Assembly: GCA_016793305.1 (NCBI GenBank)
Contig: JAEUHU010000128.1
Location: 1 to 31,611 of the forward strand
DNA: 31,611 nucleotides
From: Planctomycetota bacterium
GTDB lineage: Bacteria; Planctomycetota; UBA1135; UBA2386
Reading direction: 5' to 3'
Under the pieces are notes generated by a model. The model did no database searches. It was given only the letters and a program-made list of their open reading frames with translations, and was not told the DNA's origin. Below are positions 6,716-15,455 of the stretch, in pieces. How positions within the stretch are numbered: position 1 is the first letter of the stretch; each line of letters starts with the position of its first letter. The translations under genes were made by a program, and so were the position numbers.

Positions 6716-8031
6716 GGTCGCTCGGCCGGTGTTCGCGCCGGCATGCGCACCATCGCCAAACAGCCGAGGCCGAGCAACAGCGGAGCGAGTTGGGCCAGCA
6801 GGGCCGGCACGCTGCCGAACGCGTCGGCCAGCAGGCCGTAGACCGTGCTGCCGAGCACCGACACCTTCACGGTGATGCCGTAGAGGCCGAAGTACTCGCC
6901 GACGCGGTCCGGTGGAGCGAGCTGCAGCAGCAGCTTGCGGCCGGCGGTCCAGATGCCGGCCATGCCGAACGCGCCGCCGCCGACCAGCGTGATCGTGAAC
7001 CACGTGGGGTCGCCTCCGCCGAAGCACGCCCCGCCGACGAGAGCCAGCCCCAGTGCTGCGACCGAGGCCAGCATCACCGCCAGCGGCCGGCGATCGGTGG
7101 ACCGGCCCAGCAGCAGGCCGAAGCCGAACGCGAGGCCGCTGAAGCACAGCCCGAGCAGGCCGAGGAACTGCACCATGCTGCCGGCCTGCGGCCCGAACGG
7201 CATCCCGAACCACTGCAGCGAGCCGTTGCCGAACGGCTCGCGGTAGACCTCCTTCACGAAGTCGCCGAAGAACTGGATCGCGGTGTTCAGCACGTCGACG
7301 ACGCAGAAGTTGCCGAGCAGGAACCAGCCGAGGGCCGGGTGGCGCGGCAGGCTGCGCACCGTGCCGACCAGCGAAGCGAGGCTCGCGCGCAGCGCCGAGC
7401 CGAGCGGGGCGGGTTCGATCGGGCGGGTGTCGCGGACCAGCAGCAGGCACGGCCACGCGAACAGCAGGAACGCGAGGCCACCGAACGCCAGGTGGGCCGG
7501 GGCCTCGGCGAAGCTCGCCGGCGGCACCACGATCAGGGCCAGCAGCACCACCACGTTGCCGAAGTAGCCGACGCCCGTGCCGAGGCCGCTGAGCCAGCCT
7601 TCGCGGCCAGCCGCGGCGACCGACGGCAGCAGCGCGTTGTAGAAGGTCAGTGCCGTCTGGTAGGCGACGTTGGCGACGAACAAGGCGGCGAGCAGCCCGA
7701 AGGCACTGCCGCCGAGACCCCAGAGCAGCATCATCGCGACGTTGGCGAGCGTGGCGACCGTCAGGTACCCGCGCGCCTTCCCGGTGCGGTCGCAGAGCGC
7801 TCCGAACCAGGGGCTCAGCAGGCCCGCCACCAGCATCGACGCCGTGGTGCAGAGGCCGAGCGCGGTGCGGGCGTCGAAGTGGTCGGCGAAGCGTTCGGTG
7901 AAGTACGGCGTGAACAGGTAAGTGATCGACGCCGCGTAGATCGTGTTCGCGAGGTCGTAGGTCACCCAGGCAGAAGCCCGCAAGCCGCGGGAGGGCCCGT
8001 TCGTCGGCGGTCGCCCGGAGCCGTGCCGCAT
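6712..8031 (-). CDS. MFS permease, Atg22/UMF1-like
   Basis: A 439-residue polytopic membrane protein with about twelve hydrophobic segments. The opening ASAWVTYDLANTIYAASI resembles the start of the UMF1/Atg22 group of the major facilitator superfamily, whose bacterial members are poorly characterised and often linked to export of amino acids or similar small molecules. LCDRTGKARGYL after the second helix fits the MFS loop 2-3 motif (G-x-x-x-D-R-x-G-R/K). Start at ATG 8031 places about 20 polar residues before the first helix. The stop overlaps the acyltransferase start as ATGA, so the two are cotranscribed and a joint role in envelope building or lipid movement is possible. The substrate is unknown. 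Confidence 0.85.
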   Translation of the reverse strand: MRHGSGRPPTNGPSRGLRASAWVTYDLANTIYAASITYLFTPYFTERFADHFDARTALGLCTTASMLVAGLLSPWFGALCDRTGKARGYLTVATLANVAMMLLWGLGGSAFGLLAALFVANVAYQTALTFYNALLPSVAAAGREGWLSGLGTGVGYFGNVVVLLALIVVPPASFAEAPAHLAFGGLAFLLFAWPCLLLVRDTRPIEPAPLGSALRASLASLVGTVRSLPRHPALGWFLLGNFCVVDVLNTAIQFFGDFVKEVYREPFGNGSLQWFGMPFGPQAGSMVQFLGLLGLCFSGLAFGFGLLLGRSTDRRPLAVMLASVAALGLALVGGACFGGGDPTWFTITLVGGGAFGMAGIWTAGRKLLLQLAPPDRVGEYFGLYGITVKVSVLGSTVYGLLADAFGSVPALLAQLAPLLLGLGCLAMVRMPARTPAERP

Positions 8032-8127
8032 CGGCGCAGTGTGCCGCGGCGGGGCTGCGTTCGCCACGGCGCCGCTGCCGGCGGAAAATGCGTGCGCGCG
8101 GTGGCCGGCATGGGGAGGATCCTCGGC

Positions 8128-8841
8128 ATGAACGTCCAGGAAGTGATGCGTGGGTCGGTCCGCAGTGTGCGCATGGCCGATCGGCTCGACGCGGCGGCTC
8201 GGCTCATGTGGGAACAGGATTGCGGCATCGCCCCGGTGGTCGACAGCAGCAACGTGCTGGTCGGCGTGGTCACCGACCGCGACCTGTGCATGGCGACCTA
8301 CACGCAGGGACGCGTGCTCGCCGAGATCCCGGTGACCGCGGTGATGGCGCGCATGCTGCGCACCTGCCGCGCCGAGGACTCGCTCGACACCGCGCTGCAG
8401 ACGCTGCAGCAGGCGCAGCTGCACCGGCTCCCGGTGGTCGACGGGCGCGGCGTGCTGGTCGGCATGCTGAGCTGCAACGACCTGATCCGGCTGGCGGCGA
8501 CCCGGCCGGCGGCGCTCGATCCGAAGAAGCTGGTCGCCGCACTCGCCGCCATCGGCGCGCTCCGCCAGCCGGCAGCGACGGTCGTTCCCGCGGCTGCGCC
8601 GGGCCCCGTTGCCGGCCCCCGGTCGCCGGCGCAGAAGCCGGTGACGGTGGTCGCGGCCGCATCGTCGGCCCCGGCGCCGGCTCCCGTGGCTGCGAGTTCC
8701 CTGCCGCCGGTCGCGGTGGCCAAGGCGCCGTCGGTGATCCCGACGAGTGGCAAGGACGATGCTGGCAAGGACCGGGCTGGCAAGGACTCGGCCGGCAAGC
8801 CAAGCAAGAACGGCAAGGCCGGCAAGGGCAAGAAGGGCTGA
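8128..8841 (+). CDS. CBS-domain pair protein with Ala/Pro linker and Lys/Gly-repeat tail
   Basis: A 237-residue soluble protein. Residues about 1-55 and 68-125 are two CBS domains (NVQEVMRGSVRSV, VGVVTDRDL; VTAVMARMLRTC, LHRLPVVDG, VGMLSCNDL). CBS pairs bind adenine nucleotides and act as regulators. Residues about 145-205 are Ala/Pro/Val-rich linker, and the tail from about 208 is a repeat of (A)GKD units rich in Lys, resembling histone H1-like tails that bind nucleic acids. The start is taken at 8128 because GGGGAGG lies 9 bases before it; an in-frame ATG at 8110 would add six residues. It runs in the same direction as the lipid-transport operon that follows 73 bases later. Function unknown; a nucleotide-sensing role is inference. 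Confidence 0.88.
   Translation: MNVQEVMRGSVRSVRMADRLDAAARLMWEQDCGIAPVVDSSNVLVGVVTDRDLCMATYTQGRVLAEIPVTAVMARMLRTCRAEDSLDTALQTLQQAQLHRLPVVDGRGVLVGMLSCNDLIRLAATRPAALDPKKLVAALAAIGALRQPAATVVPAAAPGPVAGPRSPAQKPVTVVAAASSAPAPAPVAASSLPPVAVAKAPSVIPTSGKDDAGKDRAGKDSAGKPSKNGKAGKGKKG
8749..8793 (+). repeat. 15-bp tandem repeat coding for (GKDxA) units
   Basis: Three consecutive 15-base copies of the pattern GGCAAGGACNNNGCT/C, plus a decayed fourth, lie inside the CBS gene and encode its Lys-rich tail. A similar GGCAAG-based tandem repeat occurs in the TIM-barrel gene at 18335-18388. Confidence 0.85.
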
Positions 8842-8914
8842 GCCTCGCGCTGGCGATGTGGGCGCGCACCGTTGCCCGTCGGGGCACGTCGCGTTCCGAT
8901 GCCGCGCCTTCCCG

Positions 8915-10042
8915 ATGTCGGCCCCGGCCTTCACCCTCGAACGCGATTCCGCCGCGAACTCCGGCAACCGCTGGCGCCTCGGCGGCAGCGTGACGCTCGC
9001 CGAAGGTGGGCCGCTGTGGACGGCGCTGCAGCGCGCGTTCGCCGGCAGCGGCGACGTGTCGCTCGACCTGACCGCGGTCGAACGGCTCGACGGCGGTGGG
9101 GCGGCCCTGCTCGCCGCCGCGGCGGCGGCCCACGTGCGGCGCGGCGGCCAGGTCGACATCTCCGGGGCTCGGCCCGAAGCCGCACGCCTGCTCGCGCTGT
9201 ACGACTGTGCGCGCGGCCGGCCGTGTGAACGCGCCGAGCCGACACCTCCGGGGATGCTGCACGAGGTCGGCGCGTTCGCCGTCGGCGCGCTCGGCACCGT
9301 GCGCGCGATCCTCGCGTTCCTCGGCGACCTGGTGGTGGGCCTGTGGCAAGCGGTGCGGCGGCCGCGCACGGTGCATTTCGGCGAGTTCGGCCAACTGGTC
9401 GAACGTGCCGGTACCGACGGCCTGCCGATCGTCGTGCTGATCAACTTCCTGGTCGGCGCGATCCTCGGCCTGCAGGGTGCGATCCAGCTGCATCGCTTCG
9501 GCGGCGACCAGTTCCTCGCCAACCTGGTCGGCCTCTCGATCGTGCGCGAACTCGGCCCGCTGATGACCGCGATCCTCGTCACCGGCCGTTCGGGGGCGGC
9601 CTACGCGGCCGAACTCGGCACGATGACGGTCAACGAGGAGGTCGACGCGCTGCGCACGCTCGGCCAGGACCCGCAGCGCTTCCTGGTGTTCCCGCGCGTG
9701 CTGGCGCTGCTGCTGGTGCTGCCGGTGCTGACCCTGGTCGGCGACCTGGTGGGCTCGGTGGGTGGCCTCGCCATCGCGATGAGCTACCTCGACCAGCCGG
9801 CGGTCGTCTACCTGCAGTCGCTCGAGCGCGCGGTCGACCTCGGCGACGTCGGCACGGGGCTCTTGAAGAGCCTGTTCTTCGCGGTCGCGATCGGCCTGAT
9901 CGCCTGCCAGCGTGGCCTCTCCACCCGCGGCGGAGCCGCCGGCGTCGGCTCGTCGACCACCTCGGCGGTGGTCGTCGTGGTGTTCGCGTTGGTGATGCTC
10001 GACGCGGTGTTCACCTGGGTCTTCTCGCTGCTCGACTGGTGA
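8915..10042 (+). CDS. mlaE: MlaE-type lipid ABC transporter permease with N-terminal STAS-like domain
   Basis: A 375-residue permease of the Mla/Ttg2/MCE class, which moves phospholipid between the inner and outer membranes. Residues about 8-95 are a STAS-like domain (VSLDLTAVERLDGGGAALLA, with the strand-helix pattern of that fold); elsewhere STAS is a separate protein (MlaB), so here the two are fused. The permease part begins near residue 105. Family signature blocks are ILGLQGAIQLHRFG, VGLSIVRELGPLMTAILV, GRSGAAYAAELGTMTVNEEVDALRT and the C-terminal helices. The start at ATG 8915 places the STAS part right at the N-terminus. The gene is followed after 13 bases by mlaF. Confidence 0.93.
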   Translation: MSAPAFTLERDSAANSGNRWRLGGSVTLAEGGPLWTALQRAFAGSGDVSLDLTAVERLDGGGAALLAAAAAAHVRRGGQVDISGARPEAARLLALYDCARGRPCERAEPTPPGMLHEVGAFAVGALGTVRAILAFLGDLVVGLWQAVRRPRTVHFGEFGQLVERAGTDGLPIVVLINFLVGAILGLQGAIQLHRFGGDQFLANLVGLSIVRELGPLMTAILVTGRSGAAYAAELGTMTVNEEVDALRTLGQDPQRFLVFPRVLALLLVLPVLTLVGDLVGSVGGLAIAMSYLDQPAVVYLQSLERAVDLGDVGTGLLKSLFFAVAIGLIACQRGLSTRGGAAGVGSSTTSAVVVVVFALVMLDAVFTWVFSLLDW

Positions 10043-10055
10043 GGCTCGGCAACCG

Positions 10056-10796
10056 ATGAAGGTCCTCGAAGTCCGCGATCTGGCGATCGGCCACGGCAAG
10101 GACGTCTTGCTCGACGAGCTGTCGTTCGACGTGCTGCGCGGCGAGGTGTTCGCGGTGCTCGGCGGCTCGGGCTGCGGCAAGTCGACGCTGCTGCGCACGC
10201 TGATCGGCCTGCAGCCGCCGCTCGGCGGGCGCGTGCACTTCACCGGCATCGGCCCGCCGCACAAGGCGATGACGCCGCCGCGCTTCGGTGTGCTGTTCCA
10301 GTCGGCGGCGCTGTTCGGCTCGTGGACGCTGCAGCAGAACGTCGCGTTGCCGCTGCAGAAGTGGACCGACCTGCCGAAGGACGCGGTCGACGCGGTGGCG
10401 TTGGCGCGGTTGCGGCTGGTCGGCCTGGAGGGCTTCGCGCACCATCTGCCGTCCGAGGTGTCGGGCGGCATGCGCAAGCGGGCCGGCATCGCCCGGTCGC
10501 TGGCGCTCGATCCGCCGCTGCTGTTCCTCGACGAGCCGTCGGCGGGCCTCGATCCGGTGACCTCGGCCGAACTCGACGAGCTGGTGCTGACGCTGGCCCG
10601 TTCGTTGTCGGTCACCATCGTGCTGGTGACGCACGAGCTGGCCAGCATCCTGCACATCGCCGACCAGTGCATCATGCTGGATCGGGCCGCTGGTGGCATC
10701 ATTGCACGCGGGGCGCCACACGACCTCGCCGAACGCTCGGCCGACCCGCGTGTGATGGCCTTCTTTCGCCGCCAGACCCTGGCGAGGACCTCGTGA
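10056..10796 (+). CDS. mlaF: MlaF-type lipid transporter ATP-binding protein
   Basis: A 246-residue ABC ATPase that powers the MlaE permease. All motifs are intact: Walker A GGSGCGKST (36-44), Q-loop Gln82 in VLFQSAALF, signature VSGGMRKR (135-142; the GGM form is typical of this family), Walker B LLFLDEP with Glu160, D-loop AGLD and H-loop His193 in LVTHE. LFQSAALFGSWTLQQNV is characteristic of the Mla/Ttg2A group. Its stop shares bases with the GTG start of the mlaD-like gene (GTGA), so the two are translationally coupled. Confidence 0.95.
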   Translation: MKVLEVRDLAIGHGKDVLLDELSFDVLRGEVFAVLGGSGCGKSTLLRTLIGLQPPLGGRVHFTGIGPPHKAMTPPRFGVLFQSAALFGSWTLQQNVALPLQKWTDLPKDAVDAVALARLRLVGLEGFAHHLPSEVSGGMRKRAGIARSLALDPPLLFLDEPSAGLDPVTSAELDELVLTLARSLSVTIVLVTHELASILHIADQCIMLDRAAGGIIARGAPHDLAERSADPRVMAFFRRQTLARTS

Positions 10797-11797
10797 CCGC
10801 ACCCGCCAATCGTTGGAAGCTCGGCCTGTTCGTGCTCGGTGGCGTAGCCGCCGCCGTGACCGGCCTCGTCTACGTCGGCATGCACGAACTCAAGCGCGAG
10901 TTCCGTGTCGCCTACGCCTACTTCGACGAGGCGCTGACCGGCCTCGAGGAAGGCTCGCCGGTCAAGTTCCGCGGTGTCACCGTCGGCGTCGTGCAGCGGA
11001 TCCGCGTGGCCCCCGACAAGAAGCACCTGCGCGTACAGGCCGGCTTGTTCGACAGCTCCCTGCGCGACCTCGGTCTCGACGTGTCGAAATTCGAAGGCGA
11101 CTGCCCGCTGCCACCCGAACTGCGTGCCCAGGTGGTGATGTCGTGGGTCACCAGCACGTCGTTCATCCAGGTCGACTTCTTCCCCGATCCGCCCACCGGG
11201 CCGCAGCAGCTGCCGTTCGCCGTGCCGACCGACGAGGTGACGATCCGGACCGTGAAGAGCACCGCGAAGAGCCTCGAGGACGCCAGCCGCGACGTGCTGC
11301 GCGACCTGCCGCAGATCGCCACCACCGGCCGCGAACTGGTCGAGCTGCTGCGCACCGAGCTGCAGGCCGCCCGCCTGCCCGAGGTGTCGCGGCAACTGCA
11401 GTCGGTGCTGCAGCACTTCGACGAGGTGTTGATCGACCTGCAGCGCCACCAGCTCGCCGCCGGCGCCGACCAGACGCTCACGGCATTGCGCGACGCGGCG
11501 GCCGTGCTGCGCGACGAACGCAGCCCTCTCGGCACCACGCTTCTGCGCCTGCGCCAGCTCGCCGACACGTTGCAGCTCGAGGTCGAGGACGCGCAGCTCG
11601 ACGCGACCACGGCGTCGGTGCGCTCGGCGGTGACGTCGCTCGGCCGGCTGCGCGAGGACGTGGCCGCCGAACTCGGTCAGCTGCGCAAGACGCTCGCGGC
11701 CGTCGAGCGGCTCGCGGCGCTGCTCGAACGGGATCCAGGCGCCCTGCTGCACGGCCGCACCCCGCCGCGCTCGGCCTTGACGGAGACTCCACGATGA
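10793..11797 (+). CDS. mlaD: MlaD-type MCE-domain substrate-binding protein
   Basis: A 334-residue inner-membrane-anchored periplasmic protein. One transmembrane helix lies at about residues 9-29 (KLGLFVLGGVAAAVTGLVYVG). The MCE domain follows at about 38-125, with the core GLEEGSPVKFRGVTVGVVQ. A long helical, coiled-coil-prone region rich in Leu, Gln and Arg fills the rest to about residue 310. MCE proteins form hexameric rings that carry lipid; the long helical part could form a needle or tube as in PqiB/YebT-like proteins, which is inference. The start is GTG at 10793, overlapping the mlaF stop as GTGA. The stop overlaps the next start as ATGA. Confidence 0.93.
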   Translation: MTAPANRWKLGLFVLGGVAAAVTGLVYVGMHELKREFRVAYAYFDEALTGLEEGSPVKFRGVTVGVVQRIRVAPDKKHLRVQAGLFDSSLRDLGLDVSKFEGDCPLPPELRAQVVMSWVTSTSFIQVDFFPDPPTGPQQLPFAVPTDEVTIRTVKSTAKSLEDASRDVLRDLPQIATTGRELVELLRTELQAARLPEVSRQLQSVLQHFDEVLIDLQRHQLAAGADQTLTALRDAAAVLRDERSPLGTTLLRLRQLADTLQLEVEDAQLDATTASVRSAVTSLGRLREDVAAELGQLRKTLAAVERLAALLERDPGALLHGRTPPRSALTETPR

Positions 11798-12351
11798 CTC
11801 GTCCTCCCGTACGGTCGTCCACGTCTTGCAGCGTGGGCCTCGGCTTCGCCCTGCTGCTGCCGTGTCTCGGCTCGGCCGCCTGCTTGTCGTCGGCGCCACC
11901 GGCCCCGCCGGTGCGCTGGTTCGATCCGTCGCCTGCGGCTCCAGCCGGCCAACCGGTGCCGGTCGCATCGTCGGTGCGCGTGGTGGCGCCGTCGCACCTC
12001 GGCACCCAGTTGTTGCTGCGCACCGGCGTGCGCGAGTACGTCTTCGACGCCGAGCACCAGTGGATCGCGCCGCCGACCGAACTGGTCGCGACCGCGCTGC
12101 AGGCGGGGTTTCGCTTCGCGCCGGAAGTCTCCGCCGAGCTGCAGGTCGGCATCGAGCGGTTCGAACTCGACCTGACCGTCGAGCCACGCGCGGTCGTTCG
12201 GCTGCACCTCGTCGACGCACCGGCCGGCTGGCCCGAGCGCGTCGAGGGCATTGCGGCCGCCGCGGACCGTTCGCCGGCGGCGTTGGCTGCGGCGATGTCG
12301 TCGGCACTCGCCGACGTGGTGCAGCGGCTGCGCAGCGCTTCGACCCGCTGA
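11794..12351 (+). CDS. ABC-type transport auxiliary lipoprotein (PqiC-like)
   Basis: A 185-residue lipoprotein. The signal peptide ends in a lipobox SAAC with Cys30. The mature part contains RTGVREYVFDAEHQWIAPPTELV, the region typical of the ABC_trans_aux family (the YxxxxW.xxPxxL pattern of PqiC), and then strands and a C-terminal helix. Family members sit on the inner face of the outer membrane and work with MCE transporters as the outer docking partner. ATG at 11794 overlaps the mlaD stop (ATGA). It is the last gene of the lipid-transport operon and faces the HEAT-repeat gene convergently, with a 78-base gap in which I see no clear terminator. Confidence 0.85.
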   Translation: MTRPPVRSSTSCSVGLGFALLLPCLGSAACLSSAPPAPPVRWFDPSPAAPAGQPVPVASSVRVVAPSHLGTQLLLRTGVREYVFDAEHQWIAPPTELVATALQAGFRFAPEVSAELQVGIERFELDLTVEPRAVVRLHLVDAPAGWPERVEGIAAAADRSPAALAAAMSSALADVVQRLRSASTR

Positions 12352-12429
12352 ACACGCGCGACGCTCGCCCGCACCGCCCCGCTCACCCATTCCGTCGGCC
12401 TGCGCAGCTCCGGGGCCGGGACCCGTCGG

Positions 12430-13866
12430 TCACCCGAGCAACTGCGTCAACTGCGACGGGATCGCCGCTGGGCGTGCCGAGGGTTCGTCGAGCACGCGCG
12501 CGCGTCGCCATACTCGCAACGCGGTGCGCAGGCGTTCGAGGTTGCCGTGGCGCGCCTGCAGGTTCTCGAGCACCTGGCGTTCGGCCTCCGGATGCCCGGC
12601 ACGCAGCAGCGCCAGCCAGCGCGGCGCGTCGAGCGCCAGGTCGGTGCCTGCCGGCAGCAGCAGGTCGAGTTCGGCGGTGGCGTCGCGGGCGACGATCGCG
12701 TGTGCTAGGGCCGACAGGCGCGCCGCACCGGCGTCGCTGCGGAACAGGTTGCGCAGCAGCACGTCGGCGCGGTCGGGTGCAGTGCGCACGAGGGCCAGCG
12801 CACAAGCGCAGCGCAGCTCGGCGTCGGTCTCAGGGTTGCTCGCGAGGCCGACGCAATGGTCGCGCAGCTCGCTCGTCATCGGCGCCAGGAACGCGCCCAA
12901 CAGGGCTGCCTTGGTCCTCGGCCGGCGCTCGTCGCGTACGCGTGCTTCGAGCGTCGACAACGAGGCCGAGCCGCCCGCGAGGCACAAGAGCCGCAGCGCC
13001 GTCGATGCTTCGGCCGCGTCGTGCGACGGCAGCGCGGCCGTGGCGAGTTCGACGGCCTCGGGGAAGCGCCAGCGACCGAGCACCTGCAGCGCGGCACTTC
13101 GCAAGGTGGCGTCCGCGGCTCGCTCGGCCAGGTCGGCGAGGCAACCCCGCAAGGTGGGAGGCGGGGCCTCGTCGGTGGTCGCGAGATGCCGCAGCAGCTC
13201 GTGCCGCTCGGCTTCGCTGCCGCGTTCGAGCAACTTCACCAGGTCGAGGCCGGTGCGCCCGCGTGGGTCGCCGAGCAGCAGCCGCAGCAGCATGGCGCGC
13301 ACTTCCGGATCGCGGTTCGACTCGTCGTCGAACAAGCGCCGCAGCGGGGCGGTGTCCCGGGTGCTGCCTTCCTTCACCATGCCGAGCAGCACCGCCAGCA
13401 AGGTGTCGCGTTGTCGGCGCCAGCTGCCTTGCACGACGAAGTTGAACAATCGGGACTGGGCGGCCTGGGCCTCGGTCGACGGCAGGAGGCCGAGCGCATA
13501 GCCTGCCGCAGCGCCACTTGCTCCTTCGCGCGCCGACGTCGAGCGCAATTCGTCGTCGAGACGCTGGATCGCGGCCGGCGTCGCGACGAAGCCGAGCGCC
13601 AGCAGGGCGCGATGCCGCGCCGAAGGGCTCGGATCGTCGGCGAGCTTCAGCAGGGTCGCAGTGGCCTCGGCTTGGTGGGCCGCGCCAGCGATCAGGGCCG
13701 CTTCGCCGCGCACCACCGGGTCGCTGTGCTGCAGCAGCCGGACGGCGTCGGCGACCACCAGGCGGTCGAAGGCCCGTTCCTGGGTCTGCGCGAAATCGCA
13801 CAGGCAGGCGATCAGCCCGACCAGCAGGGCCGACTGGCGGACGGCTGCGCCGGTTCGGTAGCCCAT
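12430..13866 (-). CDS. Secreted HEAT-repeat protein of unknown function
   Basis: A 478-residue protein. A signal peptide (AALLVGLIACLC-like hydrophobic core, residues about 10-27) precedes a solenoid of roughly ten HEAT-like helical pairs. Typical units are LLQHSDPVVRGEAALIAGAA, LADDPSPSARHRALLALGF and TLRSAALQVLGRW. Such repeats bind other proteins; no catalytic motif is seen. Start at ATG 13866 is chosen because it sits right before the signal peptide. The gene diverges from larC, with 214 bases between the two starts. I do not recognise a specific family beyond the repeat. Confidence 0.85.
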   Translation of the reverse strand: MGYRTGAAVRQSALLVGLIACLCDFAQTQERAFDRLVVADAVRLLQHSDPVVRGEAALIAGAAHQAEATATLLKLADDPSPSARHRALLALGFVATPAAIQRLDDELRSTSAREGASGAAAGYALGLLPSTEAQAAQSRLFNFVVQGSWRRQRDTLLAVLLGMVKEGSTRDTAPLRRLFDDESNRDPEVRAMLLRLLLGDPRGRTGLDLVKLLERGSEAERHELLRHLATTDEAPPPTLRGCLADLAERAADATLRSAALQVLGRWRFPEAVELATAALPSHDAAEASTALRLLCLAGGSASLSTLEARVRDERRPRTKAALLGAFLAPMTSELRDHCVGLASNPETDAELRCACALALVRTAPDRADVLLRNLFRSDAGAARLSALAHAIVARDATAELDLLLPAGTDLALDAPRWLALLRAGHPEAERQVLENLQARHGNLERLRTALRVWRRARVLDEPSARPAAIPSQLTQLLG

Positions 13867-14004
13867 GGTGACCGTGCGGCGGTGGGCCGGGCTGCACTCC
13901 AGGGGGCAATGCGGTGGGCGTGGCATGCTCGGGATCCCAACTCGCGGCAAGGGCGCCTAGTATGCCGCACCGCTCGCTCGGGCGCCGCATCGCCGGCGCC
14001 GCCG

Positions 14005-14024
14005 GCGCACCCACACGGGTGCGC
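14005..14024. promoter_or_regulatory. Perfect inverted repeat between divergent HEAT gene and larC
   Basis: GCGCACCC and GGGTGCGC flank a 4-base spacer ACAC, a perfect 8-bp palindrome, in the 214-base divergent promoter region. It lies 56 bases before larC. It may be an operator or an RNA hairpin; nothing in the sequence says which. Confidence 0.5.
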
Positions 14025-14080
14025 GACCCACGCCAGAGCAAACACCGTTCCGCCTCCAGCACCGCCTCGCACCTCGTCGC

Positions 14081-15307
14081 ATGCGCATCGCCGTTCTCGA
14101 TGGTTGGGCCGGAGTGGCCGGGGACATGTGGGTAGGCGCCCTGCTCGACGCGGGCCTGCCGTTGGCGCCGCTGCGCGAGGCCGTGCGGGCGCTGCAGTTG
14201 CCCGGGGTCACGCTGCGGGCCGAGAAGGTGCTGCGCGCGAGCCTCGCCGGCACGCACTTCGTGGTCGACGTCGGGGCCCCGACCGGCGACGGTCCGATGT
14301 TCGCGCCGTTGCGGCCAGCACCGTCGCCGATGGTGGTCGACCGGCCCGGGCATGCCCATCGGGGGCTCGCCGAGATCGAGGCGATCGTGCGCCGCGCCGG
14401 GCTGCCGGCCCCGGTGCTCGACGATTGCCTGCAGGTCTACCGCGCGATCGGCGAGGTCGAAGCGCAAGCCCACGGCACCAGTCTCGAGCAGGTGCACTTC
14501 CACGAGGTCGGCGCCGAGGACACGATCGTCGACGTGGTCTGCGCGTGCCTTGGCGTGCACCTGCTCGGCATCGAACGGCTCTTCGCGAACGGCATCGCGA
14601 CCGGCTCCGGCACGGTGAAGGCCGCCCACGGCATCCTGCCGGTGCCGGCGCCGGCGACCGCCGCCCTGCTGCGCGGCATCCCGGTGCGCGCTGGCACGCT
14701 GCCCGGCGAACGCACGACACCGACCGGCGCGGCGCTGTTGCGCACGCTGGTCGACCACTTCGACACGCCAGTGTCGTTCGCCGCCGACGCGATCGGCTAC
14801 GGCGCCGGCACTCGTGACGACGCGTCCGTGCCGAACCTGCTGCGCGTGACGCTCGGCACGCTGACGCCTGCGACGTCGGTGCTCGACCTGGTCGAGCTGC
14901 AGTGCCAGCTCGACACGGCGACCGGCGAACAGCTCGGCTGGCTGCTCGACGAAGCGCTGCAGCGCGGCGCCGTCGATGCGTTCGCCTCGCCGTTGACGAT
15001 GAAGAAGGGGCGCCCCGGTGTCTTGCTGACGGTGCTGTGCGACGACGCGCGCGCTGCCGGGCTCGAAGCGCTGCTGCTCGAGGAATCGTCGACGCTCGGC
15101 GTGCGGCGGCACCGCGTGCAGCGCACGGTGCTCGAGCGCTGGTCGGAAGCACGCGACGGCGCGTTCGGGTCGGTGCGCTGGAAGATTGCACGGCTGCCGA
15201 GTGGGGTGGTGGTGGCGCGGCCCGAGGACGACGAGCTGCGGCGGCTGTGCCGCGAACGTTCGCTCGGCCGCGCCGAGGTGCTGCGGCGGCTGCTCGGCGA
15301 GGGCTGA
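14081..15307 (+). CDS. larC: LarC-like nickel-insertion protein
   Basis: A 408-residue homologue of LarC, the CTP-dependent enzyme that inserts nickel into the pyridinium dithiocarboxylate mononucleotide cofactor of lactate racemase and related enzymes. Family blocks are clear: the N-terminal VLDGWAGVAGDMWVGALLDAG (DCFSGxSGDM in relatives; the Cys is Gly here), VHFHEVGAEDTIVDVV, GSGTVKAAHGILPVPAPAT, RTTPTGAALL, and the C-terminal LarC2 half with DAFASPLTMKKGRPG and a second ferredoxin-like part. It is one continuous frame, unlike Lactiplantibacillus, where a programmed frameshift joins LarC1 and LarC2. No larB, larE or larA is near, so the partners must lie elsewhere or be absent. It diverges from the HEAT-repeat gene. 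Confidence 0.93.
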   Translation: MRIAVLDGWAGVAGDMWVGALLDAGLPLAPLREAVRALQLPGVTLRAEKVLRASLAGTHFVVDVGAPTGDGPMFAPLRPAPSPMVVDRPGHAHRGLAEIEAIVRRAGLPAPVLDDCLQVYRAIGEVEAQAHGTSLEQVHFHEVGAEDTIVDVVCACLGVHLLGIERLFANGIATGSGTVKAAHGILPVPAPATAALLRGIPVRAGTLPGERTTPTGAALLRTLVDHFDTPVSFAADAIGYGAGTRDDASVPNLLRVTLGTLTPATSVLDLVELQCQLDTATGEQLGWLLDEALQRGAVDAFASPLTMKKGRPGVLLTVLCDDARAAGLEALLLEESSTLGVRRHRVQRTVLERWSEARDGAFGSVRWKIARLPSGVVVARPEDDELRRLCRERSLGRAEVLRRLLGEG

Positions 15308-15339
15308 CGGCTCGCGGCGGGGATGGGGGCGCGATGCTC

Positions 15340-15361
15340 CTGGCCCCGGATAGGGGCCCAG
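15340..15361 (+). terminator. Hairpin after larC
   Basis: CTGGCCCC and GGGGCCCAG pair with one bulged base around a 5-base loop, 32 bases past the larC stop. There is no T-run, so it is only a terminator-like structure. Confidence 0.4.
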
Positions 15362-15455
15362 TGAGAGCGGCTCGGGGAACGATCTGCTGCAGCTTGCTTC
15401 CGGCCCCCGGAGTGTGTGCGGATTCGCAGCCCGTGCGCTCCTCGGCCAGTGCCTC

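Noticed and set aside
8270..12355. A 1361-codon open frame on the minus strand
   Set aside because: It runs antisense through the CBS and Mla genes, whose protein families are clear. Long empty frames are expected at this GC content; the translation is Arg/Ala/Pro-rich and has no domain.
12352..12429. A terminator between the convergent lipoprotein and HEAT genes
   Set aside because: I could not find a convincing inverted repeat in the 78 bases.
14081..15307. A programmed frameshift inside larC
   Set aside because: The frame is continuous through both LarC1-like and LarC2-like parts, so no frameshift is needed.
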